DNA of 64,000 nucleotides from Agarivorans gilvus (GCF_001420915.1 NZ_CP013021.1:3027001-3091000), one strand, 5' to 3'; shown: positions 36,086 through 45,864, counted from the stretch's first letter. Made by a program: numbers and translations. The notes: generated by a model not told the origin, from the sequence alone.

Positions 36086-36976
36086 ATGGACGTCAAAGTT
36101 TTTCGAACGTTTTTAGAAGTAGCAAAAGTGAAGCATTTTGGCCGTGCCGCGGAGAACCTATACATCACTCAAGCCGCGGTGAGCGCGCGTATCAAACAGC
36201 TAGAAAGCTTCTTCGATACTCAATTATTTATTCGTGATCGTAATGCGATAAAACTCACCAGTTCGGGTGAGCGTTTAATCGCCTATGCCGAAAACATGGT
36301 GCGTACGCTAGAGCAATCTAAGGCCGAATTATTGTTGACCAAGGCGCATTCAATACAGTTAGCCTTGGCGGGCACCCCCAATGTTTGGGATGCCTATCTA
36401 CAACATTGTTTGGGCGTGGTGGTGGATGCCTTTAGTGGTTATGCCTTTAGTGCCGAAACCCTAAGTCGTGGTCAAATGCACCGCGCCTTATTAGAGCGCA
36501 CCTTAGACATTGCGGTGGGTTTAGACCCGCTGAAGTCTGACGAGTTAAACTGCATCAAGGTGGCCGACTTAGAGTTGGTATTGGTATCAACCGAGCCAAC
36601 CCTTCAGCAACAGGCGATGCAGCAAGGCTACGTGTATGTGGACTGGGGCACTCGTTTTGCTTCCGAACATGCGGCGCGCCACAGCAAAATGCCCCCGCCG
36701 TTTTTACGCACCTCAACCGGCCGTATTGCCTTGGATTTTATCTTGCAAAAAGGCGGTGCCAGTTACTTGCCTGCGTCTATGGTGGAAGGTTTCATCGACA
36801 CTCAGCAGCTGTATGTGGTGGAAGATGCAGAGCCTTGGTTTAGACCGGTTTACCTGAGCTACCGTAAAGATGCCGCCTCTTTGGAGCAAATAACTCAGGT
36901 AAAACGACTGTTAGATAAAACCGAACCGGCGATGCCATTTTTGCTGCAACAAGCTGGTGAGCAAAGCAAATCTTAG
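36086..36976 (+). CDS. hdfR: LysR-family transcriptional regulator HdfR
   Basis: 296 residues. N-terminal winged helix-turn-helix DVKVFRTFLEVAKVKHFGRAAENLYITQAAVSARIKQLE followed by the LysR effector domain. Similarity to HdfR (MDTELLKTFLEV...RHFGRAAESLYLTQ) and the divergent maoP neighbour support the name. HdfR represses flagellar flhDC in enterobacteria; the target here is unknown. GGGGTG lies 8 bp before the ATG. Confidence 0.85.
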   Translation: MDVKVFRTFLEVAKVKHFGRAAENLYITQAAVSARIKQLESFFDTQLFIRDRNAIKLTSSGERLIAYAENMVRTLEQSKAELLLTKAHSIQLALAGTPNVWDAYLQHCLGVVVDAFSGYAFSAETLSRGQMHRALLERTLDIAVGLDPLKSDELNCIKVADLELVLVSTEPTLQQQAMQQGYVYVDWGTRFASEHAARHSKMPPPFLRTSTGRIALDFILQKGGASYLPASMVEGFIDTQQLYVVEDAEPWFRPVYLSYRKDAASLEQITQVKRLLDKTEPAMPFLLQQAGEQSKS

Positions 36977-37196
36977 CTGGGCTTTGTTTATGCCGCTTTG
37001 CTGTTAACTCCTTATAATTTATAAGCTTTAATTTTTCTTTCGATTAAACAACAGTTTGCCTTAGGTGGCCAGACTGCGGCTTGGCAGGCTTAGATTTATT
37101 GTTAAGCAGCACTGCGTTTCTTGGGCAAATTGGGTTAAAGTAGCCGCCGTGTAGCAATACACGGTATTGCTTAGGTCGACCACAAGGAATCTTCAG

Positions 37197-39023
37197 ATGT
37201 TTAGTTTTTTTGAACGGCTCACCGTTGCCTTTCCCTCCGCAGAACCACAACAACCCCCCAAAGGTTTATATCAGTTCTGCCGCCATTACTGTCAAGGTAT
37301 GGGCAAGCCCTTATTACTGATGTCGCTGTTTGCTGCCAGTATTGCAATTTGTGAGGTGAGTTTGTTTGGCTTTATGGGGCGCTTGGTCGATTGGCTAGGT
37401 AATAAAGATCCCGCCACCTTCTTTAGTGAAGAAGCGAGCACCTTGTGGGGTATGGGTTTGTTGTTACTGGTAGTGATGCCGCTGCTGGTATTGCTGTATT
37501 CGCTGCTGATCCATCAGGCCTTATTGGGCAATTTCCCGATGGCGATCCGCTGGCAGGGCCACCGTTATTTATTACGCCAAAGCGTGTCGTTTTTTGCTAA
37601 TGATTTTGCTGGCCGAGTCGCCACCAAACTAATGCAAACCTCGCTAGCGGTGCGTGAAACGGTGATGAAATTGCTCGACTTGTCGGTATACATCGTGGTT
37701 TATTTCACCGCCATGGTAGCGCTGGTGGCCCAAGCCGACGTGCGTTTGATTTGGCCAATGCTGCTATGGTTGCTGGTTTATATTGGTATTCAGTTTTACT
37801 TTGTACCCAAGCTGAAGAAGGTCTCTACCGAGCAAGCTAACGCGCGTTCTTTAATGAGCGGGCGAATTGTTGACAGCTATACCAACATTGCCACGGTTAA
37901 GTTGTTTTCGCATAGCAAGCGTGAAGCCGCCTACGCCCAAGAAGGCATGGATGGCTTTTTAGAGACCGTATATAAACAGATGCGCTTGGTGACTTGGCTG
38001 AACGTATCGGTACAGCTGTCTAACTACTTGCTTACTTTCAGCATTGCTGCGCTGTCTATTTACCTATGGACTTTGGGTGATGTGTCGGTGGGCGCGATTG
38101 CCATTGCCATTGCCTTGGTATTGCGCCTTAACGGTATGGCGCAGTGGATCATGTTTGAAGTGGGTGCGCTATTTGAAAACATTGGCACGGTAGTCGATGG
38201 CATGAATACCCTGTCTACCGAGCAAAGCATTGTAGACAAACCCGGCGCCAAAGAGTTGCAAATTAGCCATAGCCATATTCATTATCGCGATATTCGTTTT
38301 CACTATGGTGAAGCGAGCGGGGTGATCGACAAGCTTAACTTAGAGATTAAAGCAGGTGAAAAAATTGGCTTGGTGGGTCGCTCGGGGGCGGGTAAAACCA
38401 CTCTGGTTAACCTGTTGCTGCGCTTCCATGACGTAGAAGGTGGTGCGATCTTAATTGATGGCCAGAACATCAGTGAAGTGACTCAGGAAAGCTTACGCGC
38501 CAATATCGGCATGGTGACTCAAGATACCTCGTTGCTCCACCGCTCGGTGCGCGACAACATTCTTTATGGCCGCCCCGATGCCACTGAACAAGAAATGATA
38601 GCAGCGGCCAAACAGGCCGAAGCCCATGAGTTTATTCTAAAACTCAGTGACCCCGATGGCCGTACCGGTTACGACGCCCATGTGGGTGAGCGTGGGGTGA
38701 AGCTGTCGGGCGGACAACGCCAGCGTATCGCGATTACTCGAGTATTGCTTAAAGACGCGCCTATTTTGGTCTTGGACGAAGCCACCTCGGCGCTGGATTC
38801 AGAAGTGGAAGCGGCCATTCAGGCCAGCCTAAATAAACTCATGGAAGGAAAAACCGTTATTGCGATTGCTCACCGCCTTTCTACCATTGCTGCCATGGAC
38901 CGCTTAATCGTGCTTGATAAGGGCGAGATAGTAGAGCAAGGCACTCACAGTGAGTTAATTCAGGGTAAGGGCATTTATAGTCAACTGTGGGCGCACCAAA
39001 CCGGTGGCTTCCTCGGCGAATAA
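37197..39023 (+). CDS. ABC exporter, fused permease and ATP-binding protein (MsbA/MDR type)
   Basis: 608 residues from the ATG at 37197, with AAGGAA 7 bp upstream. An N-terminal six-helix exporter domain (~50-350) and a C-terminal ATPase: Walker A GLVGRSGAGKTTLVNLLL, Q-loop VTQDTSLLHRSV, signature LSGGQRQRIAITR, Walker B ILVLDEATSALDSE, H-loop AIAHRLS. A half-transporter expected to work as a dimer in the inner membrane. Substrate unknown; no accessory protein is adjacent, so lipid, drug or peptide export are all possible. Confidence 0.9.
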   Translation: MFSFFERLTVAFPSAEPQQPPKGLYQFCRHYCQGMGKPLLLMSLFAASIAICEVSLFGFMGRLVDWLGNKDPATFFSEEASTLWGMGLLLLVVMPLLVLLYSLLIHQALLGNFPMAIRWQGHRYLLRQSVSFFANDFAGRVATKLMQTSLAVRETVMKLLDLSVYIVVYFTAMVALVAQADVRLIWPMLLWLLVYIGIQFYFVPKLKKVSTEQANARSLMSGRIVDSYTNIATVKLFSHSKREAAYAQEGMDGFLETVYKQMRLVTWLNVSVQLSNYLLTFSIAALSIYLWTLGDVSVGAIAIAIALVLRLNGMAQWIMFEVGALFENIGTVVDGMNTLSTEQSIVDKPGAKELQISHSHIHYRDIRFHYGEASGVIDKLNLEIKAGEKIGLVGRSGAGKTTLVNLLLRFHDVEGGAILIDGQNISEVTQESLRANIGMVTQDTSLLHRSVRDNILYGRPDATEQEMIAAAKQAEAHEFILKLSDPDGRTGYDAHVGERGVKLSGGQRQRIAITRVLLKDAPILVLDEATSALDSEVEAAIQASLNKLMEGKTVIAIAHRLSTIAAMDRLIVLDKGEIVEQGTHSELIQGKGIYSQLWAHQTGGFLGE

Positions 39024-39143
39024 GTTTGCACTGATGTAAATATTTAAAGGTTAGCTTTTTTATGATTATTGATAAATGGCATTATTGAGTTAGCTAAGGA
39101 CAGTGACTACGCTTTAATTAATCCCCCTTCCGTTTGGAGTGGC

Positions 39144-40400
39144 ATGACTAAAGTTGCTGAAATAAGCGCGGATTACGGTGTGGTGATTCATCGAGACTTT
39201 GTTCCCCTGTATGCCGACGATGCCTATGCCCACTTGTTTGGTTACCGCAGCGCCGAACAGATCATGGCTTTGCCTTCGTTATTGCCTCTGTTTGGTGAAG
39301 CCGACCGAGTGCGTGCGGTTGAAGATTATCAGGCTTTAATGAAAGGCTCGGCTCGCCCCAAGGCGCGGGTATTTAGCAATATTAAATGCAATGGTGAAGC
39401 CTTTTTCGCCCTCAGTATCGACCATCTTATCGACTGGCAAGGCGAGCCTGCTTTACAGATCACCTTGGTGGATTTTTCCCAGCAAATCGCTACCGAGCAA
39501 CGCCTTAGCGAGAGTGAGCAGCGTTACCGTTGCTTATTAGAAACATCACTGCAGGGGATTGTGGTTCATCATAATTTTGTGCCGCTTTATTGTAACCAAG
39601 CCTTAGCGGAATTATTGGCTTACGACAGGGCGGAAGAACTAATGGCCTTGCCCAGTTTGCTGGTTTTGATACCCGAAGAGCGGCAGCAGCGAGCGATTCA
39701 TCAACATGAGCTGTTATTAAAAGGTGAGCAAAGCGAGCGCAGTCTGGTGACCGAGTATGTACGCCGCGATGGCAGTACAGCGTGGTTGCATATTAGCGAA
39801 ACCGTGGTTTGCTGGGGCGAGCGTCAAGTGGTGCAGTCGGTATTTATGGATGTGACCCAACAGTACCACAATCAACGCCGTTTGGAGTTTCAGGCCAATC
39901 ATGACGCGCTGACTGGTTTGATTAATCGCCGCGCCATGAGTGAAGTGCTGGTGGAGACCTTTGCTTTGAGTAAGCGCAGTAACAAAGCCCTAGGCTGCAT
40001 CATGTTAGATATTGATGACTTCAAACAAATCAATGATTGTCATGGCCACTTGGCCGGAGACGAGGTGCTGCGCAGCCTTGCCTTTGAAAGCTTAAAAGTG
40101 TTACGCACCGACGACTACTTGTCGCGTTGGGGCGGGGAAGAGTTTCTATTGTTACTGCCCAATACCGAGCAACAACAGGCCTTGGATATTGCTAATCGGG
40201 TACGCCAACACATAGCCGCATTTGTTATTCAACGCGGGGAACTGCGCTTTAGCGCGACCGTAAGCATGGGACTAGCCATGTTAAGTGAGCAAGATAGCAG
40301 CCCGGAAGCTTTGGTTTCACGGGCCGATGTCGCCTTATATTTAGCCAAAGAAAACGGCAAGAATCGGGTTGAGTTAGCTCCCACTGTTTATCAACTGTAA
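39144..40400 (+). CDS. Diguanylate cyclase with two PAS domains
   Basis: 418 residues from the ATG at 39144 (GGAG 5 bp upstream); a TTG at 39069 is in frame but poorly supported. Two PAS-like sensor domains of related sequence (each beginning with a 'GVVIHRDFVPLY' or 'GIVVHHNFVPLY' strand and an 'EQIMALPSLL'/'EELMALPSLL' helix) precede a GGDEF domain. Catalytic motif RWGGEEF is intact and the product-inhibition site RTDD lies five residues before it; LDIDDFKQINDCHGHLAGDEVL is also standard. It should make cyclic di-GMP in the cytoplasm in response to an unknown signal. No membrane segment. Confidence 0.92.
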   Translation: MTKVAEISADYGVVIHRDFVPLYADDAYAHLFGYRSAEQIMALPSLLPLFGEADRVRAVEDYQALMKGSARPKARVFSNIKCNGEAFFALSIDHLIDWQGEPALQITLVDFSQQIATEQRLSESEQRYRCLLETSLQGIVVHHNFVPLYCNQALAELLAYDRAEELMALPSLLVLIPEERQQRAIHQHELLLKGEQSERSLVTEYVRRDGSTAWLHISETVVCWGERQVVQSVFMDVTQQYHNQRRLEFQANHDALTGLINRRAMSEVLVETFALSKRSNKALGCIMLDIDDFKQINDCHGHLAGDEVLRSLAFESLKVLRTDDYLSRWGGEEFLLLLPNTEQQQALDIANRVRQHIAAFVIQRGELRFSATVSMGLAMLSEQDSSPEALVSRADVALYLAKENGKNRVELAPTVYQL

Positions 40401-40420
40401 GCCTGCCTTTTCCATGCTGC

Positions 40421-41787
40421 TTAAGCAAAAATATGCTCAGCCCATAGGGCTAAACCACCGGTAACACTGCCGAAGTTATCGCCGCTGACTAGCGGTGCTT
40501 GATAACGCTGGCTAAGAAAATCGCGAATCAGTGGCGAATTAGCGCTCCCCCTGTTAAGAAAATTACATCGGGTTGCGCTTGCGCTTGGCGGATCACTTCA
40601 TCGCTAAGCATGGCAATATTATTTAATAAACGCTCACACGCCTGCTGATAGGCGCTTAGCTCCACCCTTACTTGTAATTCATCGAGCAAATAACTCAAAT
40701 CGACTTGGCTACTGCTCGCCGAGCTTAAGGCGATCTTAGCTTGCTCGGCGGCTGCGCTAAGTTGGTAAGTTTGTCGTTCTTTATGTAACTGCAACAAGCC
40801 TTTGAGTGGGCTAAGTTGGGCTTGTTTTAGTAAGCGCTGTAATAAGTTGCGAGTATCGGCCCCATAAAAACGGGTCTGCGCCGGAAAATCATTAATCGCG
40901 GCGGCATCCCAAAAGGGTTTAATCGGCATTGGTTGGCCACCTTCCAGTTCAAGGCGAGAACCCAATGCCGGCATCAGCGTTTCAAAGTTAAGCGCAATGT
41001 CGAAGTCATTACCGCCGATACGTTCACCGTTGTAACCCAGCACTAAGTCTTGATGCTCACGAGTCGCCAAGTAATTTGGCCCCATAATCAACATCGACAC
41101 ATCGCTAGTACCGCCTCCAATGTCGATTACCAATACCCGTTGCTCTTGTTCTAGTTGCTGTTGGTAACTTAAACCAGCAGCCATTGGCTCGTAGAGAAAT
41201 TCAGTTTGTTTGAAACCAGCAAACTTGGCGGCATTGCTTAGAATGTTCAGCGCCTGCTGGTTGCTTAGCTCACTGTTTAAGCCTTGAAAGTTAACCGGGC
41301 GACCAATCACTACCTTTTCTAACTCGGCTTGGCCACTTTGTCTGACTTGCTCGGCAAGGTGCCACATCATCGCTGCGGCGATGTCTTCAAACTGTTGCTG
41401 CTGGCGCTGGCTAATGCCACTGGCACCCAAGAACGACTTAGGCGAGCGCACGTAATAACAGTCGGCAGGATCAACCAGATATTCCTTAAGGGCTTGTTTA
41501 CCAAAGCTTAGGTGTTCGTCGTAGCCGTCGAGTTTCAGTTCTTTTAGGGCGCGCAAACTGCTCGCTAGTTGTTGGTTGCGAGCTTGGCGGTAGGCCTCGG
41601 CCTTACCTTGGGCATTCAATTGTTGATATAGCCAGCCGCAAATCATTTCCGATTGCGGAGCAAATAGGGTGGATGGCATGTAAGTGCCGTGCTCAGGAAA
41701 GTTCAGCAGTTGCACTTGCTGCTGTGGCGCAATGCCAATCGCACAGTTGGAGGTACCAAAATCAAAACCGGCAATGGAGTGAGTCAT
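40421..41787 (-). pseudogene. yegD: YegD-like Hsp70-family chaperone, frameshifted near the C-terminus
   Basis: Actin-like ATPase resembling E. coli YegD: AGFDFGTSNCAIGIA (phosphate 1), YVRSPKSFLGASGISQRQ, VIGRPVNFQGL, LVIDIGGGTSDVSML (phosphate 2) and IGGNDFDIAL. In the raw frame it stops at 40528 after FLTGGALIRH. The homolog has TGGS-A-SPLI: adding one base to the run of five C (40547-40551, plus strand) gives LTGGSANSPLIRDFLSQ... and DNFGSVTGGLALWAEHIFA with a stop at 40421-40423, for ~455 residues. It has no substrate-binding domain of DnaK type. Convergent with the diguanylate cyclase gene, 20 bp apart. Confidence 0.88.
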
Positions 41788-41954
41788 GCTGAGGCCTCTA
41801 AGCTAAAAAGGTCGCGAAGGGTAGCAGATTTGTTGTTTGCTGAGAACCGTGCGGTGTATATCTTTACTTTTTGTGTCTGTGAACGGTGTGGTTTTTCGTT
41901 CAACGATGATTTGATATGGAGCTTTTGTTTGTGAGATTAAGAACAAGATCAAGA

Positions 41955-42028
41955 GCGAGAGCTTTCGCCTACGGCGACGTCATTTTTCTTTTGCGAGAAA
42001 AGAAAAACGAAGCAAAAAGAAAGCTCGC
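41955..42028. repeat. Fold-back intergenic element, possibly a dispersed repeat
   Basis: Outer arms GCGAGAGCTTTC (41955-41966) and GAAAGCTCGC (42019-42028) pair with a 2-base bulge; inner arms TTTTTCTTTT (41983-41992) and AAAAGAAAAA (41998-42007) pair around GCGAG. The layout resembles the multi-copy intergenic sequences seen in marine gammaproteobacteria that yield spurious short frames; that it is repeated elsewhere in this genome is inference. Confidence 0.5.
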
Positions 42029-42284
42029 CCTGCATTATCTTCATCCTGCGCGACTTGTTTCCAAGCGCGCCTGCGCAACTCGCTACGCTCAAACAGTGCT
42101 CGGCTTCATCGCTTGTCAACGGCGTTGCTCGGCGATAATGAAGGGGTTGAAAGGCTTGTACTTTGCATCCCCATATTATTAGCAACAAAAAACAGCTTGA
42201 AAGTTGGTGTATTAAATAATGTGCAATGCATATAACAAGCCGCACAATCGGATATTCGCGCTAAAGATAACTTAGCTCAAAAAC

Positions 42285-42310
42285 TAAAAAAGCCGCAGTA
42301 GCGGCTTTTT
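42285..42310 (-). terminator. Terminator of the polyamine operon, possibly bidirectional
   Basis: Minus strand: AAAAAGCCGC-TACT-GCGGCTTTTTT. It starts 18 bp after the puuR-like stop codon. The plus strand also ends in five Ts. Confidence 0.9.
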
Positions 42311-42327
42311 ATTATTAACAATGGAGC

Positions 42328-42870
42328 TTAGAAAGTGGGCGGGGTCGCCGCACTAATTAACTCACACTCTTCTTTGCTTTTATTGCGGAAACGATGTGGT
42401 CTACGTGTTTCAAAGTAGTAGGAATCGCCGGCCTTGAGTACCTTAGACTTGCTGCCTACGGTGATCTCGATTTCTCCACGAATGATGATGCCGCCTTCTT
42501 CACCTTCGTGTTGAATAAACTCGGTGCCGGTATCGGCGCCAGCGGGGTAAACTTCGCGTAATATGGCGAGTTTACGGCCATTGTGCTTACTACCCACTAA
42601 TAGCATCTTTACCAAGCCATCACCTAAATCGGTCAGTTCTTCCTCGGTGTAGAAAATCTTGTCGTCACTTTCCATTTCCAGAGTAAAAAACTCACCCATG
42701 GAAATGGGGATAGCGTCGAGGATCTTCTTCAACGAGCCCACCGAGGGGTTCACTTGATTCTGTTCGATTTGCGAGATCATGCTGTTGGTGACTCCGCTAA
42801 TTTTGGCGAGTTCTCGTTGAGAAATCCCACGCATTAAGCGAATACTTTTTAAGCGTTTTCCAACATCCAT
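42328..42870 (-). CDS. puuR: PuuR-like XRE/cupin transcriptional regulator
   Basis: 180 residues from the ATG at 42868-42870 (GAGGAA 10 bp upstream); a longer frame up to 42960 runs into potI. N-terminal Cro/CI-type helix-turn-helix (VGKRLKSIRLMRGISQRELAKISGVTNSMISQIEQNQVNPSVGSLKKIL) and a C-terminal cupin (TEFIQHEGEEGGIIIRGEIEITVGS...YYFETRRPHRFRN). Layout and length match PuuR, the putrescine-sensing repressor. It is the last gene of the operon it probably controls, giving a feedback loop. Confidence 0.87.
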   Translation of the reverse strand: MDVGKRLKSIRLMRGISQRELAKISGVTNSMISQIEQNQVNPSVGSLKKILDAIPISMGEFFTLEMESDDKIFYTEEELTDLGDGLVKMLLVGSKHNGRKLAILREVYPAGADTGTEFIQHEGEEGGIIIRGEIEITVGSKSKVLKAGDSYYFETRRPHRFRNKSKEECELISAATPPTF

Positions 42871-42896
42871 TAATTTTTTTTCCTCAATATAAGCGC

Positions 42897-43742
42897 TTAG
42901 CTGCCATTGGCTGTTTTCAGCTCCTGCATGCGGCGTTTTTCGGCTTTGGCCATTACCCACCAGGCGATAAATGTTGCCACCGATACTACCGCAATAATCA
43001 ATGTCGCAAGGGCGTTAATTTTGGGACTTACTCCCAACCTTACGCTAGAAAATACCACCATGGGTAAGGTGGTTGCGCTAGGCCCAGACACAAAGCTGGC
43101 GATAACTAGGTCGTCTAAAGATAGCGTGAAGGCGAGTAGCCACCCCGCTACCAAGGCAGGCAAAATAGTCGGTAAGGTTATCACAAAAAACACCTTAAAA
43201 GGGGTTGCGCCTAAGTCCATTGCCGCTTCTTCGATACTTTTGTCTAGCTCTCTAAGGCGAGAGCTTACTACCACCGATACATAGGCGGTACAAAAGGTCA
43301 CATGAGCAATCCAAATGGTCAGCATGCCGCGTTGGCTAAATAGGTCAAACACTTGACCTAGAGAGATGAACAAAAGTAGCAGGCTTAAACCAGTTATCAC
43401 CTCGGGCATTACCAACGGTGCGGTAATCATAAAGGCGAAGCTAGTTTCACCGCGAAACTTCTTAAAGCGGGTCATCACAAAGGCGGCTAAAGTGCCTAAG
43501 ACTACCGCGGCACTGGCCGACAGAAAACCGATGGTTAAACTGAGGGTAATGCCGTTCATTAATAGGGTGTCTTCAAACAGCGCGCCGTACCACTGGGTAG
43601 AAAAGCCGCTCCATACGGTCACCAAACGGTTAGCGTTAAATGAATAAATAACTAGGCTAAGAATCGGCACATAAAGGAAGGATAAGCCTAAACCTAAAAT
43701 TAGCCACTTCCACTTGGTTTTATAGACTGGTATTGCGTCCAT
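42897..43742 (-). CDS. potI: Putrescine ABC transporter permease PotI
   Basis: 281 residues with about six membrane segments and the binding-protein-dependent permease loop SIEEAAMDLGATPFKVFFVITLPTILPAL. Similar to PotC/PotI; the PotFGHI assignment comes from PotG and PotF upstream. Its ATG shares one base with the potH stop. It passes putrescine across the inner membrane together with PotH. Confidence 0.92.
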   Translation of the reverse strand: MDAIPVYKTKWKWLILGLGLSFLYVPILSLVIYSFNANRLVTVWSGFSTQWYGALFEDTLLMNGITLSLTIGFLSASAAVVLGTLAAFVMTRFKKFRGETSFAFMITAPLVMPEVITGLSLLLLFISLGQVFDLFSQRGMLTIWIAHVTFCTAYVSVVVSSRLRELDKSIEEAAMDLGATPFKVFFVITLPTILPALVAGWLLAFTLSLDDLVIASFVSGPSATTLPMVVFSSVRLGVSPKINALATLIIAVVSVATFIAWWVMAKAEKRRMQELKTANGS

Positions 43743-44668
43743 TAAGCCGCCTCCAACTCACGTTTTTGATAACGATAGAACAACAATATCGGTACCATTA
43801 ATAGTAATAACATCACCGATGCAACGGCGGCGGCCACTGGCCAGTCTCGGTTATTGAAGAATTCTTGCCAGAGGATCTTACCGATAAGGATCGAGTCTGG
43901 GCCACCAAGTAATTCAGGAATAACAAATTCACCCACAGCTGGAATAAATACCAACATCGAACCGGCGATAACCCCTGCCTTAGTTAGTGGCAATAGCACC
44001 TTAAACAGTACGGTGGCGGTGGATGCACCGAGGTCTCGCGCCGCTTCAACTAAAGAATAATCGACTCGCATTAGTGCGGTGTACAGTGGCAATATCATGA
44101 AGGGCAAGTAGGTGTATACAATGCCAATGTATACCGCTGTATCGGTGTGCAAAATTTGTAATGGCTCGTCGATGAGGCCTAGGTAAAGCAGGATGTTATT
44201 GAGAAAACCATTGTTTTTCAGAATGCCTATCCATGCATAAACGCGGATCAGAAAGCTGGTCCAAGAAGGCAAAATAATTAGCATCAGCAGAATATTACGG
44301 TTGGCCGGGCTAGAGTGCACAATCGCCCAAGCCATCGGAAAACCAATGATCAAGCACAGCAGGGTGGAAATCGACGCGATCCGTACCGACTCTAAGTAGG
44401 AGCTGATGTAGAGATCATCACTAATCAGATAAGCGTAGTTGCCTAGATTTAGCAGAATTTGCACCTGCTCATCCACCATGGTAACCAATTGGCTATAGGG
44501 TGGAATGGCGATCATCGCTTCAGAGAAACTAATCTTGAAAACGATGAAAAACGGCATTAAGAAAAATAAAAATAACCAAAAATAGGGCAGCGATAATATC
44601 GCGCAGCGCCCGCTGGGAATAAGCCGCGCCAAGCGCTGCTTAAACTTATGCTTTGCTTGAGTTGTCAT
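43742..44668 (-). CDS. potH: Putrescine ABC transporter permease PotH
   Basis: 308 residues, six membrane segments, permease loop SLVEAARDLGASTATVLFKVLLPLTKAGVIAG. The text LPYFWLFLFFLMPFFIVFKISFSE at the start matches PotH/PotB. It overlaps potG by 4 bp and potI by 1 bp, so translation of the three is coupled. Confidence 0.92.
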   Translation of the reverse strand: MTTQAKHKFKQRLARLIPSGRCAILSLPYFWLFLFFLMPFFIVFKISFSEAMIAIPPYSQLVTMVDEQVQILLNLGNYAYLISDDLYISSYLESVRIASISTLLCLIIGFPMAWAIVHSSPANRNILLMLIILPSWTSFLIRVYAWIGILKNNGFLNNILLYLGLIDEPLQILHTDTAVYIGIVYTYLPFMILPLYTALMRVDYSLVEAARDLGASTATVLFKVLLPLTKAGVIAGSMLVFIPAVGEFVIPELLGGPDSILIGKILWQEFFNNRDWPVAAAVASVMLLLLMVPILLFYRYQKRELEAA

Positions 44669-45804
44669 ATCTTCAGTACCACGCAGCTATCGGCTTGCCA
44701 GCATAGATAAACTTGATCTTCCCAGGTAGGCATATTATTGCGATGGCGGCTGCTGTTCGGCATGGCTACGGTTACCCGTTTGCCACTGGCCAATCGCACG
44801 TAATAGATAGATTGTTCACCCAAGTAGGCGATATCTTCTACCTTACCCTGACAGACGTTGTTATTGCGGCCTTTTAAGGTTTTAAAGATGCTCATTTTTT
44901 CCGGACGAACTGCCACCATGAAGGGCACGCCAGGAGCGGCTGAAACACCATGATTGAGGCTGATAGGATAACCCAAGTCTGGACAGTCGATGGTCGCGCT
45001 GTCGTTGTCGTTATCGCTCACGACTCCTTCAAAAACGTTTACCGAACCAATAAACTCGGCACTGAAACGCGAGTTGGGGTATTCGTAAATCTCTTCCGGT
45101 TCGCCCACTTGCACGAATTGGCCACGGTTCATAATGGCGATACGGCTGGCCATGGTCATAGCTTCTTCTTGGTCGTGGGTTACCATTACACAGGTTACGC
45201 CCACTTTTTCCAGAATGTCGACCACTTCTAGCTGCATTTGCCCACGAAGATTTTTATCTAGTGCGCCCATCGGTTCGTCTAGTAGCAACAGTTTGGGGCG
45301 TTTGGCGAGGCTACGTGCCAAGGCTACCCGCTGGCGTTGCCCACCAGAAAGTTGATGAGGCTTGCGGCGGGCGTAGTCTTTCATGCGCACTAGCTCTAGC
45401 ATGCGCGCCACTGTGTCGCCAATCTCGTCTTTGGGGAGCTTATCTTGCTTCAAACCAAAGGCGATGTTTTGCTCCACCGTCATATGTGGGAATAAAGCAT
45501 AAGATTGGAACATCATATTAACTGGGCGCTGATGTGGCGGAACACCAATTAATTCCTGCTTATCAAGAATGATTTTACCCGCGCTAGGCTTTTCAAAGCC
45601 GGCTAACATGCGTAATAGGGTGGATTTACCACAACCCGATGCGCCTAACAGGGCAAATATTTCGCCTTTGTTAATGGTTAGGCTTACGTTATCTACCGCG
45701 ATGGCTCCATCGTAATCTTTACTAATATTTTCAATCTGTAACAAAGGCTCTGGAGCCGTTTCACCGTCTACCGGAAGCTTTTGTATGTGTGACACCGCAG
45801 CCAT
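44665..45804 (-). CDS. potG: Putrescine ABC transporter ATP-binding protein PotG
   Basis: 379 residues from the ATG at 45802-45804, which has a full GGAGG site 6 bp upstream. Nearly collinear with E. coli PotG: ISKDYDGAIAVDNVSLTI, Walker A LLGASGCGKSTLLRML, MMFQSYALFPHMTVEQNIAFG, signature LSGGQRQRVALARSLA, Walker B LLLLDEPMGALDK, and a C-terminal TOBE domain ending CWQADSCVVLKI. It powers putrescine uptake. PotA (spermidine) is less likely given the PotF partner. Confidence 0.95.
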   Translation of the reverse strand: MAAVSHIQKLPVDGETAPEPLLQIENISKDYDGAIAVDNVSLTINKGEIFALLGASGCGKSTLLRMLAGFEKPSAGKIILDKQELIGVPPHQRPVNMMFQSYALFPHMTVEQNIAFGLKQDKLPKDEIGDTVARMLELVRMKDYARRKPHQLSGGQRQRVALARSLAKRPKLLLLDEPMGALDKNLRGQMQLEVVDILEKVGVTCVMVTHDQEEAMTMASRIAIMNRGQFVQVGEPEEIYEYPNSRFSAEFIGSVNVFEGVVSDNDNDSATIDCPDLGYPISLNHGVSAAPGVPFMVAVRPEKMSIFKTLKGRNNNVCQGKVEDIAYLGEQSIYYVRLASGKRVTVAMPNSSRHRNNMPTWEDQVYLCWQADSCVVLKI

Positions 45805-45864
45805 TGCGGATCCTCCATAAAGAAACAAAAACGTGCTTGCCACCCGAAGGTGGCAAGCGACTAG

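Larger units (their letters stand above)
41788..42327. other. Intergenic region between yegD and the puuR-like gene
   Basis: 540 bp without a supported gene. It contains the yegD promoter side, a fold-back element around 41955-42028 within a longer arginine/serine-rich pseudo-reading area (41939-42180), and a terminator at 42285-42310. Overlapping frames on both strands there are not coding. Confidence 0.6.

Noticed and set aside
41916..42245. Overlapping short frames on both strands before the puuR-like gene
   Set aside because: Arg/Ser/Lys-rich in every frame and located over a fold-back element; typical of spurious frames in repeats.
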